From the NCBI GenBank assembly GCA_016929905.1, contig JAFGHX010000455.1, positions 24,782 through 88,781 of the forward strand: a stretch of DNA of 64,000 nucleotides. Reading direction: 5' to 3'. The notes below the pieces were generated by a model, which saw only the letters and a list, made by a program, of their open reading frames with translations, was not told where the DNA came from and did no database searches. Made by a program: the position numbers and the translations under genes. This DNA is from Kiritimatiellia bacterium. Its GTDB lineage: Bacteria > Verrucomicrobiota > Kiritimatiellia > JAFGHX01. Shown here one piece after another: positions 8,332 to 16,763 of this stretch (its first letter is position 1; every line of letters starts with the position of its first letter).

Positions 8332-9781
8332 GGGCAAGTTGAAGGAGCGGAAAACTGAGGAGTCGCAGGATCGCGACGACGGCGGACTGCAGCAGTGGAT
8401 GGCGGAGAAGTCGGAAGACTGGAAGGCCGCCTGGCTGGAAGCTCTGGGCGTGGGCCGCTCCGCGCAGGGCTCGACCCTGGCCGAGCCGGCGCCGCTTGGG
8501 CCGGAATCCGCGGCACCGGCGCCGGGGCTGACGGACGTCGACATCCGCCGCGGGCGCTCGGGCGACGAGGTGGGGATTCTGCGGGTGCTGGCCGCCGCGT
8601 TCAAGACGGAGCCCGGCTCGCCCGGCTGGGAGCGCCGGCGGCAGGAGGTGGAGTCGGACCCGGCCGCCTTCCGCGTGCTGACGGTGGCGGGCGAGATCGC
8701 GAGTGTGGCGCGTATCCGCAAGCACGAACTCCAGATCGGATCCTGCGCGGTGATCAAGGGCGATGTCGGCTTGGTGGGGACGCACCCGGACCATGAGCGG
8801 CGCGGACTGGCCACGCGGCTGATGGCGGACCTGGTCGAGTGGATGCGCGGCGAAGGCTATCACCTGTCGCGGCTCGGGGGCTACTGCCGGTTCTACGGCC
8901 GGTTCGGATACGTTCCCTTTCCGCGCGGCCAGATTCTGTTTCCGCTCAAGGGCTTGTCGTCGCGCGGCGGCCTGACGGATCCGGAAGCGGTCCTCTCGGC
9001 GCCGAGCGAGCCGGAAGCGGCCGTTCGCCCCTACCATGCCGGCAAGGACCACGTGCGGCGTGCGGCGCTGTACCGCCGCTTCAATGCGGGGCGCACGGGC
9101 GCGCAGCCGCGCGAGTCCGCCGACGCGTCCGAGTCGGAAGAAGATCCTTGGCGTGTGGTCGTGGAGCGCGACGGCAAGGTGCGCGGGTACATGTTCGCCG
9201 CCGAGCCCGGTACGGGGCCGGGCTCGTCGGAACCGGAATCCCAGATCGCGGATGCGGCCATCGACCCGGCCTACCCGGAGGTCCTCGTGCCCCTGTTGCG
9301 CCACACGCTGCTGAAGGCGTACCGGGCCGGCGCGGCGCGCGTTACGGCTCGCCTGCCGCTGGACTACTCGCTCTACCGCTGGTATCGGGAGGGGTCGCTC
9401 GGTTTCACGCCCGCCCTTTGCCAGACGACGGAATCGGGCAATATGCTGCAGGTGCTGAACCTGGCGGGCATCCTGAGCCAGATCACGCCCGAGCTCCAGC
9501 GCCGGCTGATTGCGATTTCGCTGGGCTACGAGGTCCCGCGCATCAGCTTCAACGTAGGTGGCCAACTCGCGCGCCTCGCCGTGCAGCGGAGCTGGGCGTA
9601 CGCCGAGCCGCAGGAAGAGGTCTCGATCTCGCTGGATCAGGAAGCCTTTCTCTACCTGCTGCTGGGCTTGAAGTCGATCGACGAGATCGCGGCCGCTACG
9701 CTGCCGATGGCGCCCGAATACAAGGCGCTGCTCGGAGCGCTCTTCCCCGTGCAGCCCACCGCCACCGGGCTGTGGGGGTAG
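8330..9781 (+). CDS. Eis-like GNAT N-acetyltransferase
   Basis: A 483-residue protein with an N-terminal GNAT domain (about residues 65-185) and a long C-terminal part, the size and layout of Eis-type acetyltransferases, which have a second GNAT-like domain and an SCP2-like tail. The acetyl-CoA loop is visible in GTHPDHERRGLATRL near residues 144-158. The first 60 residues are polar and low-complexity. I chose the ATG at 8330 because of the GGCGGAAG directly upstream; the GTG at 8312 and ATG at 8399 are alternatives. A distant paralogue is encoded on the minus strand at 14293-15504, and both end in a similar LLxxLFP segment. The family acetylates amines of drugs or proteins; the substrate here is unknown. 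Confidence 0.82.
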   Translation: MGKLKERKTEESQDRDDGGLQQWMAEKSEDWKAAWLEALGVGRSAQGSTLAEPAPLGPESAAPAPGLTDVDIRRGRSGDEVGILRVLAAAFKTEPGSPGWERRRQEVESDPAAFRVLTVAGEIASVARIRKHELQIGSCAVIKGDVGLVGTHPDHERRGLATRLMADLVEWMRGEGYHLSRLGGYCRFYGRFGYVPFPRGQILFPLKGLSSRGGLTDPEAVLSAPSEPEAAVRPYHAGKDHVRRAALYRRFNAGRTGAQPRESADASESEEDPWRVVVERDGKVRGYMFAAEPGTGPGSSEPESQIADAAIDPAYPEVLVPLLRHTLLKAYRAGAARVTARLPLDYSLYRWYREGSLGFTPALCQTTESGNMLQVLNLAGILSQITPELQRRLIAISLGYEVPRISFNVGGQLARLAVQRSWAYAEPQEEVSISLDQEAFLYLLLGLKSIDEIAAATLPMAPEYKALLGALFPVQPTATGLWG

Positions 9782-9787
9782 AGGGTA

Positions 9788-9815
9788 TTGACGATTGGCG
9801 ATTGGCGATCGTGGG
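9788..9815 (+). repeat. Heptamer tandem repeat (TTGGCGA family)
   Basis: Four 7-base units (TTGACGA, TTGGCGA, TTGGCGA, TCGTGGG) fill most of the 39-base gap between two convergent genes. The unit is the reverse complement of the CAATCGT units at 4961 and 11070. Confidence 0.7.
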
Positions 9816-9820
9816 GCGGG

Positions 9821-10657
9821 TCAGGGCGCGGCGCGGGCGGATGCGGCCAGGATCTCTCTTACCATCCCGCAATTCTCCGCCACCTGGTTCTTGTGCTTCT
9901 GGAACATGCCCACGTCCACCATGTCGCCCGGCTTGATCTGTTCGAACGCGCTACGGAACGCCTCGCGCGTGCTGTCCGGCGTGCGGCAGTTGCGGCTGGC
10001 GGCCATGATCTTGAACGCGATGCATGGCTTGGCGACCTGCCGCACGACTGCGCTCATGCGCGCCGGATCGTCCGGCGGGAACTTGTCCTGGGCGTAGGCG
10101 TTTTGATCCGTCGCCGGTGCCGCCTTGTACCCGCGCGCCAGGTTATAGAAGCAGCACATGTAGAAGTCCGTCTCCCAGCCGTGCTCCTCGGCATACCGGA
10201 CCACTTCCGGGATGTGTGTTCCGATCCCGGCGGGCAAGCCGTGATCGTGGATGGACTTGAGATAGTCACGCACGCCGTCGATCTTGCCCGCGTGCCACGA
10301 GTTGTCCGTGTGCGTGCCGTGGTGATAGATCGCGATCGGCTCATAGCGGGCGATCTCGCGAATGTTGCCGTGGATGTTTGCGAACTCCGAGGCCGTCTGT
10401 GCGATCCACTGCAGCTTGCCCCCGTTCTGCCGGTGCTCCAGGTACGCGCGCATCTGATGCCGGTCCCCGCGCGACTGAAACGTGTTGATCCCGCATTGCC
10501 AGCAGTCGTCGAGCAGTGCCTGGATCTTCGGCATGGAGTAGTACTCGATCATCTCCCAGTCCAACTCGCGTGAAACGTGCGAATACCCGCTCAGCGGATT
10601 CCCGCCGCAGATCAGGCGGGTGACCGCTTTACCGCAGAAATCGACGGTCGGCAGCAT
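9821..10657 (-). CDS. TIM-barrel protein, aldo/keto reductase-like
   Basis: A 278-residue protein that I recognise only in outline. The alternation of short hydrophobic strands (VTRLICGGNPLSGY, AGIGTHIPEVVRYA, PCIAFKIMAAS) with polar helices, and the CGINTFQSR and YHHGTHTDNS segments, resemble a single-domain (beta/alpha)8 barrel like aldo/keto reductases or xylose-isomerase-type enzymes. The AKR catalytic tetrad cannot be placed with confidence. The ATG at 10657 has an excellent ribosome site (GCAGGAGGCCATC) on the minus strand. It has no signal peptide and is convergent with the acetyltransferase gene. It probably works on a sugar or a sugar acid, by neighbourhood only. Confidence 0.6.
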   Translation of the reverse strand: MLPTVDFCGKAVTRLICGGNPLSGYSHVSRELDWEMIEYYSMPKIQALLDDCWQCGINTFQSRGDRHQMRAYLEHRQNGGKLQWIAQTASEFANIHGNIREIARYEPIAIYHHGTHTDNSWHAGKIDGVRDYLKSIHDHGLPAGIGTHIPEVVRYAEEHGWETDFYMCCFYNLARGYKAAPATDQNAYAQDKFPPDDPARMSAVVRQVAKPCIAFKIMAASRNCRTPDSTREAFRSAFEQIKPGDMVDVGMFQKHKNQVAENCGMVREILAASARAAP

Positions 10658-10690
10658 GATGGCCTCCTGCCGCAGGCTTCGCCCGCAGCC

Positions 10691-10721
10691 CAGATCTCAG
10701 ATCTCAGAACTCAGAGGTCAG
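10691..10721 (+). repeat. Heptamer tandem repeat (CAGATCT family)
   Basis: Units CAGATCT, CAGATCT, CAGAACT, CAGAGGT and a partial CAG run without gaps. This is a third heptamer sequence of the same 7-base period as those at 9788 and 54762. It lies upstream of the minus-strand TIM-barrel gene, in the 543-base gap that ends at 11200. Confidence 0.7.
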
Positions 10722-10788
10722 CGGCCCTTTTCTCGGGCGCATGGCTTTGCCGCGCGTCTGCCCTGCTCCTGAGCTCATCCCGTGAACT

Positions 10789-10847
10789 CGGCTCGCGAGA
10801 CGCTCGCCCTCCAGAAGCACGATACATGGGCGAGGCTGTGCCGAGCC
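10789..10847. repeat. Degenerate copy of the GGAGGGCGAG palindromic repeat
   Basis: The left arm (CGGCTCGCGAGACGCTCGCC at 10790-10809, followed by CTCCAG) matches the dispersed palindromic family seen intact at 14203-14275. The right arm (GGCGAGGCTGTGCCGAGCCG at 10828-10847) is its imperfect reverse complement. The copy sits in the gap before the sigma-factor fusion gene. Confidence 0.6.
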
Positions 10848-11069
10848 GCCCCCTATTTCCGGTAGCATACACGCTTCACCCGTTGGCCGGCAATGGCCGA
10901 AGCTCTGGAAAACTTGTCTTATCCTGTTGAGTCTCTCGGCGCACACTGTCTTTTTGACGGTTTTTTTTAAATGGAAACAGGTGCTGGCGCCTGTCAAATT
11001 TGCTCTATATTGTTGAGCCGGGCTCGCTTGCCACCTGTGGGTGATGCCGCATGCTTCCGGCCTAATCGG

Positions 11070-11090
11070 CAGTCGTCAATCGCCAACAGG
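11070..11090 (+). repeat. Heptamer tandem repeat (CAATCGC family)
   Basis: Units CAGTCGT, CAATCGC, CAACAGG match those at 4961. The stretch 10848-11200 otherwise shows only a T-rich run near 10959-10970 and no promoter that I would defend, although the gene at 11201 must be transcribed from somewhere here. Confidence 0.6.
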
Positions 11091-11200
11091 AAATTCTGTT
11101 GGGTTGTCGCCCCCGGTGGGCGCTATTATGACGGAGAACCGAACAGGGCCCCGGGACTCCGGCCCGGATAGACGTGTCTGGGCCAGTCGGGAGTGGACGC

Positions 11201-14182
11201 ATGACCGACACCGAACTCCTGCAGCAGTTCGTCGACGTTGAATCCGAAGAGGCTTTTCGCCGGCTGGTGGAGCGGCATCAGACGCTGGTGTACAACACCT
11301 GTCTGCGCGGGCTGAACGGAGACGTCGGCCTTGCGGAGGATGCCGCGCAGGCGGTGTTCATCGTGCTGGCGCGCAAGGCGAAGCGGATTCGGAACCGGAA
11401 AGGGCTGGCCAGGTGGTTGTTCCGGACAGCCAATTACGTGGTCGCCCACATGCGGCGGGAAGAAGCCCGGCGCAAGCGGCGTGAAGCTGTCGCTGTGGAG
11501 TTGGCTCAAGTGCAAGAGACGCAATTTGAAGTGTCCTGGTGGACGGGGATGGAGCATCACATCAACGAGGCCGTCTCCGGATTGGGGCGGCGGTACCAGG
11601 AGGCTGTCGTGCTGCACTTCCTGCAGGGCAAACCCCAGCGGGCGGTCGCCGAGGAACTGGGTTGTTCCGAGGCGGCGGTGAGCATGCGGATCTCCCGGGC
11701 CGTACGGCGGATGCGGGCGCTGCTCGCGAAGCGCGGCGTCACCGTCTCGGTCGTGGCCCTTGCCGCCTATCTGACCGAAGAGACGGCGCAAGCCGCCGCG
11801 GCCGGCCTGACCGGTTCGTGCCATGCGGCGGGTATGGCCGCCCTGGGGGGGAGCCTGGTCTCGGCCGGCGCATCCGGCCTGGTGGCGAAAGGAGTGCTCA
11901 GGATGCTTACCTGGACGAAAATCAAGTATGCGGCGGCCGCCGTTTGCGCGCTGGCCGCGGTAACGGTCGGTGCGGGTGCCGCCATCCAGGCGGCGCGCGC
12001 GCCGTACGAGGGGTTGTTGATCGACGATTTCGAGACGCTCGATGGCTGGAAGACGGGCGCGCAGAAGGAGGCGAGTTTCCGGCAGAGCCGGCAGTGGGTC
12101 AAGCGCGGGCGGCATGCGTTGAACTTCCGCGTGGCGGTAGACCATCACGACGCCGAGACGGTGGGGGCGAAGAAGTACCCGATGGGCTGGCCGTCGGTGA
12201 GAAAGCAGTACAGCCAACCCATCGATCTCTCCGGCTACGACTTCGTCGAGTTCGATGTCTACTTCACGAGCAGCCTGCGGAAGGACCCTGACTTCGCGTT
12301 GAACGTGACGCTGAAGGACGGCGACGGGCGGCACATATACGGCACGTGCCTGACCGACCTGCGCCAGGGCCGCTGGTCGCACGAGCAGCTCTGTATCCGC
12401 GGTTTGCCGTGGGCGGCAGGCTTCCAGAACCTGAGCTTCTGGCTGAGCGAAAGCAGTTACGATCACGGCGAGGTCGCCGATTTCTTCATCGACAACGTGC
12501 GCGCCACGCAGGCCGGCCATTACAGGCCCGCCAGCCCGGAACCGGTCCGGCGTCTGCTGAAAGAAACGGAAACCGCCATCCTGTGGCTCGAGGGGCCCAC
12601 GACCAAGATCCAGGCCTCGGAGGAGGTCTCCTTCTCGGGTGCCGCCGATCCGGTTGTGCGCCTGGCGGCGGCCCGCAACGAGCGCGAAGCGGTGCAAGTG
12701 GTCCTCCGGCCGCGGGCCGCGCCGGGCCTGGGCGAGGTCACGGTTGAACTTTCGGATCTGCGCGGCCCCGGAAATGCCGTGATTCCCGCCGCGCATCTGT
12801 CCTGGAGCCCGGTGGGCTACGTGCCCGTGGAGAAGTACGGCCCCGAAGGCTGGCCGGACCCGTTGCCCGGCCCTCGCGCCTTTGCCGCGGATCAGGCCCG
12901 GCACTATCCGATCTGGCTGGAGGTGCATGTGCCGCCGGACACGCCGGCCGGCGACTACCAGGGCGGAGTGCGCATACGAGCCCAACGCGAGGAGTTGACG
13001 GTTCCGCTCGTGGTCCATGTGTGGGATTTCGACGTACCCGTCTATCAGCATGCCCGCACGACCGTCTTCATCTACGGGCCATGGAAATGGCACGAGGAGG
13101 TCAGTGCCTGTTTCGGCAATATCGCCTACGGGCAGTTCGCCGACGACTGGCGCCCGCGCCTCATCGAAATGCTGGCCGCCTACCGGTTCAGTCCGCACCA
13201 CTTCACCGATCCGATCCCGCTGAAGCTGCAGGACAACCGCATTGTCCTCGGCGCCACGGCCGAATTCGAACGGCGCATGGCGCGCACGCGGGAGTTGGGT
13301 TTGCGCCGGAACATGATGCCCGTGCCGTACCGGTTTGACAGGCCGACGTTCATGAACGCGAAGATGGGCAGTCCGGAATATTTCGCACGCGTCACCGAAG
13401 CCTACCGGGTGATCGCGCAGTACCTGCGCGGCAAGGGCTGGTTCGAGGACTACCTGGTGTATCCCGCGGACGAAGTGGTCTGTCACAAGCACACGCGCAA
13501 AGACCTGGACATCGACATGCTGAATCGTGTTTACGCCGCGATCCGCGCGGCGGACCCCGACATCCGCCTCTTCGGCGCGGAGACCCCCTCGCCGGTTCTG
13601 CGCGGGATGAACACGTGGTGCATGAACATCAACTCGTTCAACATGAATGTGTTGCGCGAACAGCGCAAGCTCGGCAACGGCGCCTGGTGGTACAACGGGT
13701 ACGGTTCGCCGCGGCCGGGTGCGGGCTTGACCGTTCGCGGCGTGGACCACCGTGTCCTGTTCTGGATGCAGTGGAAGTACGGGATCGACGGCTACCTGCT
13801 TTGGACCATGAATCGCTGGAGCGGGGGCGACCCTTACAAGAAGCCGCACCAGGCGGCCATGCTCTATCCCAACGCCGACGGTACGGTGTCGCCCTCCATC
13901 CGGCTGGCCATGATGCGCGACGGGCTGGAGGACTACGAGTACCACTGGCTGCTCGAGCGCGCGGCGGAGCAGGCACAGCGCAAGGGCCGGTTCCTGCTCG
14001 CCCGCGAGTGCCGGCAGGCGCTCGAGCAGGCCGACAGCTTCATCCTGAGCTTCGACAACTGCGCGCATATCGAGCCGGGCCATATCTACGCCGCCCGGCG
14101 TGTGCTCGCCGCGCAGATCGAGAAGGCCAACGCCGTGCTCCGGCAGGCCGATCCAACGTGGCATCTGGCAGAAGGACAGTGA
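11201..14182 (+). CDS. Transmembrane ECF-type sigma factor fused to a GH123/DUF4091-like domain
   Basis: A 993-residue fusion. Residues 1-175 are an ECF sigma factor: region 2 with DAAQAVFIVL and KGLARWLFRTANYV, and region 4 with QEAVVLHFLQG and CSEAAVSMRISRAVRRM. An alanine-rich linker follows, then one hydrophobic helix at about 241-264 (KIKYAAAAVCALAAVTVG) preceded by lysines, as expected for an anchor with the sigma part inside. Residues 268-430 resemble a galactose-binding-like beta domain (LLIDDFETLDGW), and about 470-960 look like a glycoside-hydrolase-123/DUF4091 barrel (DGYLLWTMNRW, MRDGLEDYEY). The start at 11201 has GGGAG upstream. No anti-sigma gene is adjacent, so the outer domain may itself control sigma activity. 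Enzyme activity of the outer part is not proven. Confidence 0.82.
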   Translation: MTDTELLQQFVDVESEEAFRRLVERHQTLVYNTCLRGLNGDVGLAEDAAQAVFIVLARKAKRIRNRKGLARWLFRTANYVVAHMRREEARRKRREAVAVELAQVQETQFEVSWWTGMEHHINEAVSGLGRRYQEAVVLHFLQGKPQRAVAEELGCSEAAVSMRISRAVRRMRALLAKRGVTVSVVALAAYLTEETAQAAAAGLTGSCHAAGMAALGGSLVSAGASGLVAKGVLRMLTWTKIKYAAAAVCALAAVTVGAGAAIQAARAPYEGLLIDDFETLDGWKTGAQKEASFRQSRQWVKRGRHALNFRVAVDHHDAETVGAKKYPMGWPSVRKQYSQPIDLSGYDFVEFDVYFTSSLRKDPDFALNVTLKDGDGRHIYGTCLTDLRQGRWSHEQLCIRGLPWAAGFQNLSFWLSESSYDHGEVADFFIDNVRATQAGHYRPASPEPVRRLLKETETAILWLEGPTTKIQASEEVSFSGAADPVVRLAAARNEREAVQVVLRPRAAPGLGEVTVELSDLRGPGNAVIPAAHLSWSPVGYVPVEKYGPEGWPDPLPGPRAFAADQARHYPIWLEVHVPPDTPAGDYQGGVRIRAQREELTVPLVVHVWDFDVPVYQHARTTVFIYGPWKWHEEVSACFGNIAYGQFADDWRPRLIEMLAAYRFSPHHFTDPIPLKLQDNRIVLGATAEFERRMARTRELGLRRNMMPVPYRFDRPTFMNAKMGSPEYFARVTEAYRVIAQYLRGKGWFEDYLVYPADEVVCHKHTRKDLDIDMLNRVYAAIRAADPDIRLFGAETPSPVLRGMNTWCMNINSFNMNVLREQRKLGNGAWWYNGYGSPRPGAGLTVRGVDHRVLFWMQWKYGIDGYLLWTMNRWSGGDPYKKPHQAAMLYPNADGTVSPSIRLAMMRDGLEDYEYHWLLERAAEQAQRKGRFLLARECRQALEQADSFILSFDNCAHIEPGHIYAARRVLAAQIEKANAVLRQADPTWHLAEGQ

Positions 14183-14202
14183 AGCGGAGACTGTCCGTGA
14201 CC

Positions 14203-14275
14203 CGGCTCGCGAGGACGCTCGCCCTCCAAATGACACATTCTGGGGCGTATGGAGGGCGAGCGTCCTCGCGAGCCG
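14203..14275. repeat. Intact palindromic repeat, perfect 26-base arms, likely terminator
   Basis: Arms at 14203-14228 and 14250-14275 are exact reverse complements (core GGAGGGCGAGCGTCCTCG), separated by 21 bases. It lies in the 110-base gap between convergent genes that end at 14182 and 14293, so the very stable hairpin could stop transcription from both sides. There is no T-run. Degenerate copies are at 10789, 15728, 33074 and 41191. Confidence 0.8.
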
Positions 14276-14292
14276 CCGCGGCAGGCCCCCGG

Positions 14293-15504
14293 CTACAGCA
14301 CATCGGCCCGCCAGTAGACCGGCCCGGCGGGCGGGAACAGGTCGCGCAGCAGGTGCTGGTCCTCGCGGCTGAAACCCGAGAGATCTTTCTCCATTGTGGC
14401 GCCGAAGAGCAGTTTGAAGAATTCCGTCTGGGGAAACGGCGCCGCGGCGGCGGTTTTGGGCAGGCGTCTGGCGGTTGCGGACCCGTGCGCGATTTCGATC
14501 GCGCACTTCTGGCCGAGCACCTCCATGGCGATGGTGCGCGCGCCCTTGAACCCGATCGTCTTCAGCCGCTGGTCCGCGTTCGTCAGGGCGACGTCCAGGA
14601 TGCCTTTCAGGTCGATCACGCGCATGAGCATGGTTTCCGTCAGGCTCCGTGAGTAGCGCAGCCGCGGGTACTGCGTGATGAGCGGTTCGTCGACCGGCAG
14701 CCGCATGTTGAGCGTGTCGCTCCGTTCCTTTGTCCAGCGGATCAGCGCGGTGACGAGCGCGACGCCCGCGTCCCCGTGCCCGTCGCGCACTCCGTACTCG
14801 AGCAGGGCCGGCGTGGAGTCGCGCAGGCCCCCGCCCATCGCCCCGCGGCAATAGCCGACCGGTTCGCCGTTCTTCTCGGCGATGAGGAATGCGGACTCGT
14901 CTTCGCCCCGGATCCACGAGTGGTGCAGGCGCCAGTACTCCGCGTCGCGCACGACCGAGAGGTCCCGATCGCGGTTGTACGCCGCGTAGATCTCCGCCGC
15001 CGCCGCATCGTCGCGGCCGCGCTCGTAGCGGCGTACGCGAATGCCCGGCGACGGTTCGGGCCGCCAGAAGGCGGTCTGGAGCGTGGTCGAGACGAGCGGG
15101 AACCGGACCCAGTCTTCGCTGCAGTAGAAGTTGGTCACGCCGCTCCACACGCAGGAGAGCGGCCAGCCCTGGGCCCGGATGTACGCCGCGCAGTCGCGCA
15201 GCACGGCCCCGCCGTACCCGTGCCGGCGGTGGTCCGGGTGCGTGATGACCTCCGCCAGGTGCCCGGCCGTGATCACGCCGCCGCGCAGCCGCATCGGCTT
15301 GCGGAACACGCGGATGTGCGCCGCCACCTGACGGCCGACCAGCACGATGCGCGAATCGGCCGGGCGCGCGGTGGGATGCGTGCGCATTCGCGCCTCGAAA
15401 TAGGACGCCGGGCCCATCTGCGCGTTCAGAAACTCCAGGACGTTATCGAGTTCGTTCGGCTTCGCTCCGCGTACAACCCGCTTCATGGTCTGTCGTCTCT
15501 GCAT
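14293..15504 (-). CDS. GNAT N-acetyltransferase, Eis-like
   Basis: A 403-residue acetyltransferase. The N-terminal GNAT domain carries the acetyl-CoA loop HPDHRRHGYGGAVLRD near residues 85-100. The remainder resembles the second GNAT-like and SCP2-like parts of Eis proteins and ends with a DLFPPAGPVYW segment that echoes the paralogue at 8330-9781. I placed the start at 15504 because GGGAG lies ten bases upstream on the minus strand; the longer frame to 15642 has no such support, and ATG 15486 is a second option. The gene is convergent with the sigma-fusion gene and separated from it by the palindromic repeat. The substrate is unknown. Confidence 0.82.
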   Translation of the reverse strand: MQRRQTMKRVVRGAKPNELDNVLEFLNAQMGPASYFEARMRTHPTARPADSRIVLVGRQVAAHIRVFRKPMRLRGGVITAGHLAEVITHPDHRRHGYGGAVLRDCAAYIRAQGWPLSCVWSGVTNFYCSEDWVRFPLVSTTLQTAFWRPEPSPGIRVRRYERGRDDAAAAEIYAAYNRDRDLSVVRDAEYWRLHHSWIRGEDESAFLIAEKNGEPVGYCRGAMGGGLRDSTPALLEYGVRDGHGDAGVALVTALIRWTKERSDTLNMRLPVDEPLITQYPRLRYSRSLTETMLMRVIDLKGILDVALTNADQRLKTIGFKGARTIAMEVLGQKCAIEIAHGSATARRLPKTAAAAPFPQTEFFKLLFGATMEKDLSGFSREDQHLLRDLFPPAGPVYWRADVL

Positions 15505-15637
15505 CGGTGGCGTCTCCCTGTCTGAAAGAAGTCCACGCTCAGTAGCAGAGGGGTTCATTTCTGTCAAGTCCGGGGGCATCGGGACCGACTCGGTGGCGCG
15601 TTGACCCGGTGACGCCCGGGATTGGGGGAGTTCCGGC

Positions 15638-15661
15638 GTCATCGGGTCATCAGGTCATGGC
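15638..15661 (+). repeat. Octamer tandem repeat (GTCATCGG family)
   Basis: Three 8-base units (GTCATCGG, GTCATCAG, GTCATGGC) lie in the 391-base gap between divergent genes (15505-15895). The rest of this gap holds one palindromic-repeat arm and a possible promoter, listed separately. Confidence 0.5.
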
Positions 15662-15727
15662 GTCGGCGAGCGGCTACGCCTCCGGCCTCATTGGCCGAGG
15701 CGGCCGCCGGACCAGCACCGGGAGGCC

Positions 15728-15755
15728 TGGAGGGCGAGCGTCCACGCGAGCCGCG
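15728..15755. repeat. Single arm of the GGAGGGCGAG palindromic repeat
   Basis: The sequence from 15728 matches the right arm of the intact copy at 14250-14275, with one change in the centre (TCCACGCG for TCCTCGCG). No convincing partner arm lies nearby, so this copy is a half element. Confidence 0.6.
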
Positions 15756-15818
15756 GTGGGCGAGGGCCGGCGACGCACGTTGCCGGGCGCGCTCGCCGTT
15801 TCCAGTTGTCTGTGCCTC

Positions 15819-15848
15819 TTGCAGAACGGGACCCGGCACGTATAGACT
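15819..15848 (+). promoter_or_regulatory. Possible sigma-70-type promoter
   Basis: TTGCAG at 15819-15824 and TATAGA at 15841-15846 (spacing 16) or TAGACT at 15843-15848 (spacing 18) lie about 50 bases before the start of the isomerase-like gene at 15896. Confidence 0.4.
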
Positions 15849-15895
15849 ATGCGGATTCGTCTGTAGCGACGGCACACACAACAGGAGGCGGGCAG

Positions 15896-16672
15896 ATGGC
15901 GAGAGTACCGATCGGGTTGGAGTTGTATTCGGTCCGGAACCAACTGGCGGAAGACGCGCGCGGCACGCTGAAGGCCGTGGCGGCGATGGGGTACGACGGG
16001 GTCGAGTTCGCGGGCCTGCCGAACCACAGTCCCCAGGAATACCGCGGCATGCTCGATGAGTACGGGCTGGTCTGCTGCGGCACGCACACCCCGTTCGCCA
16101 TGGTCCAGGACGACAAGCTCGACGAGACGATTGCCGTCAACAAGACGCTCGGCAATCGGTTCGTGATCGTGCCCGGGATCCCGGCCGACCTGCGCAAGAC
16201 GCGCGGGGATTGGCGGAAGCTGGCGACGTTCTTCGACGCGCTGGCCGACAAGCTGGCCGCGCACGATATGCTGACCGGCTACCACAACCACCACATCGAG
16301 TTCGCGCCGCTCGACGGCGAGCAGCCGTGGGACACGTTCTTCGGCAACACGAAGCAGGACGTGATCATGCAGCTCGATACCGGCAACGCGCTTTCCGGCG
16401 GCGGCGACTGCGTCGCCATCCTCAAGCGCTACCCCGGGCGGGCCGTCACCGTTCATTTGAAGCCGTATTCCGTTGAGAAGGCTAAGGAAGACCGGAAACT
16501 CGGGTTCCGGCCCATGATCGGCGAGGATGACATCCCCTGGCCGGACGTCTTCCGCCTGTGCGAGACGACCGGCAACACCGAGTGGTACATCGTCGAATAC
16601 GAAAGCGATGCCTACCCGCCGCTCGAGTCGGTTGAACGCTGTCTCAGGGCGCTGAAGGGGATGGGGAAGTAA
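15896..16672 (+). CDS. Sugar phosphate isomerase/epimerase-like TIM-barrel protein
   Basis: A 258-residue member of the AP endonuclease 2/xylose-isomerase-like barrel family. Segments typical of it are IGLELYSVRN at the N-terminus, YHNHHIEF near residues 123-130, an aspartate in MQLDTGNAL near residue 158, a histidine in TVHLKPY, and a glutamate in YIVEYESD near the C-terminus. These His/Asp/Glu residues form the divalent-metal site in relatives. The ATG at 15896 follows AGGAGG at 15883-15888, and the longer frame to 15806 lacks a domain there. Relatives act on inosose, hydroxypyruvate, ribulose derivatives or keto-sugars. It often partners Gfo/Idh/MocA dehydrogenases, three of which are in this window. 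Confidence 0.88.
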   Translation: MARVPIGLELYSVRNQLAEDARGTLKAVAAMGYDGVEFAGLPNHSPQEYRGMLDEYGLVCCGTHTPFAMVQDDKLDETIAVNKTLGNRFVIVPGIPADLRKTRGDWRKLATFFDALADKLAAHDMLTGYHNHHIEFAPLDGEQPWDTFFGNTKQDVIMQLDTGNALSGGGDCVAILKRYPGRAVTVHLKPYSVEKAKEDRKLGFRPMIGEDDIPWPDVFRLCETTGNTEWYIVEYESDAYPPLESVERCLRALKGMGK

Positions 16673-16713
16673 ACGAGGCTGCGCCGCACGCGGCTTGCCG
16701 GATGTCGATGACC

Positions 16714-16745
16714 CGCCCGCGGCGGGCTGACTCGGCCCGCGGGCG
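16714..16745. terminator. GC hairpin between convergent genes
   Basis: A nine-base perfect stem (CGCCCGCGG at 16714-16722, CCGCGGGCG at 16737-16745) with a 14-base loop lies between the stops at 16672 and 16764. No T-run follows, so its role as a terminator is likely but not certain. Confidence 0.5.
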
Positions 16746-16763
16746 CGACGTGGGTGTCGGCTT

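Noticed and set aside
10983..11003. Possible sigma-54 promoter (TGGCGC ... TTTGCT)
   Set aside because: The GG to GC distance is 14 bases instead of 10, so it does not fit the sigma-54 pattern.
11126..15148. 1340-codon open frame on the minus strand
   Set aside because: It runs opposite to the well-supported sigma-fusion and acetyltransferase genes, is rich in Arg, Pro and His, has no domain, and is a typical GC-skew shadow.
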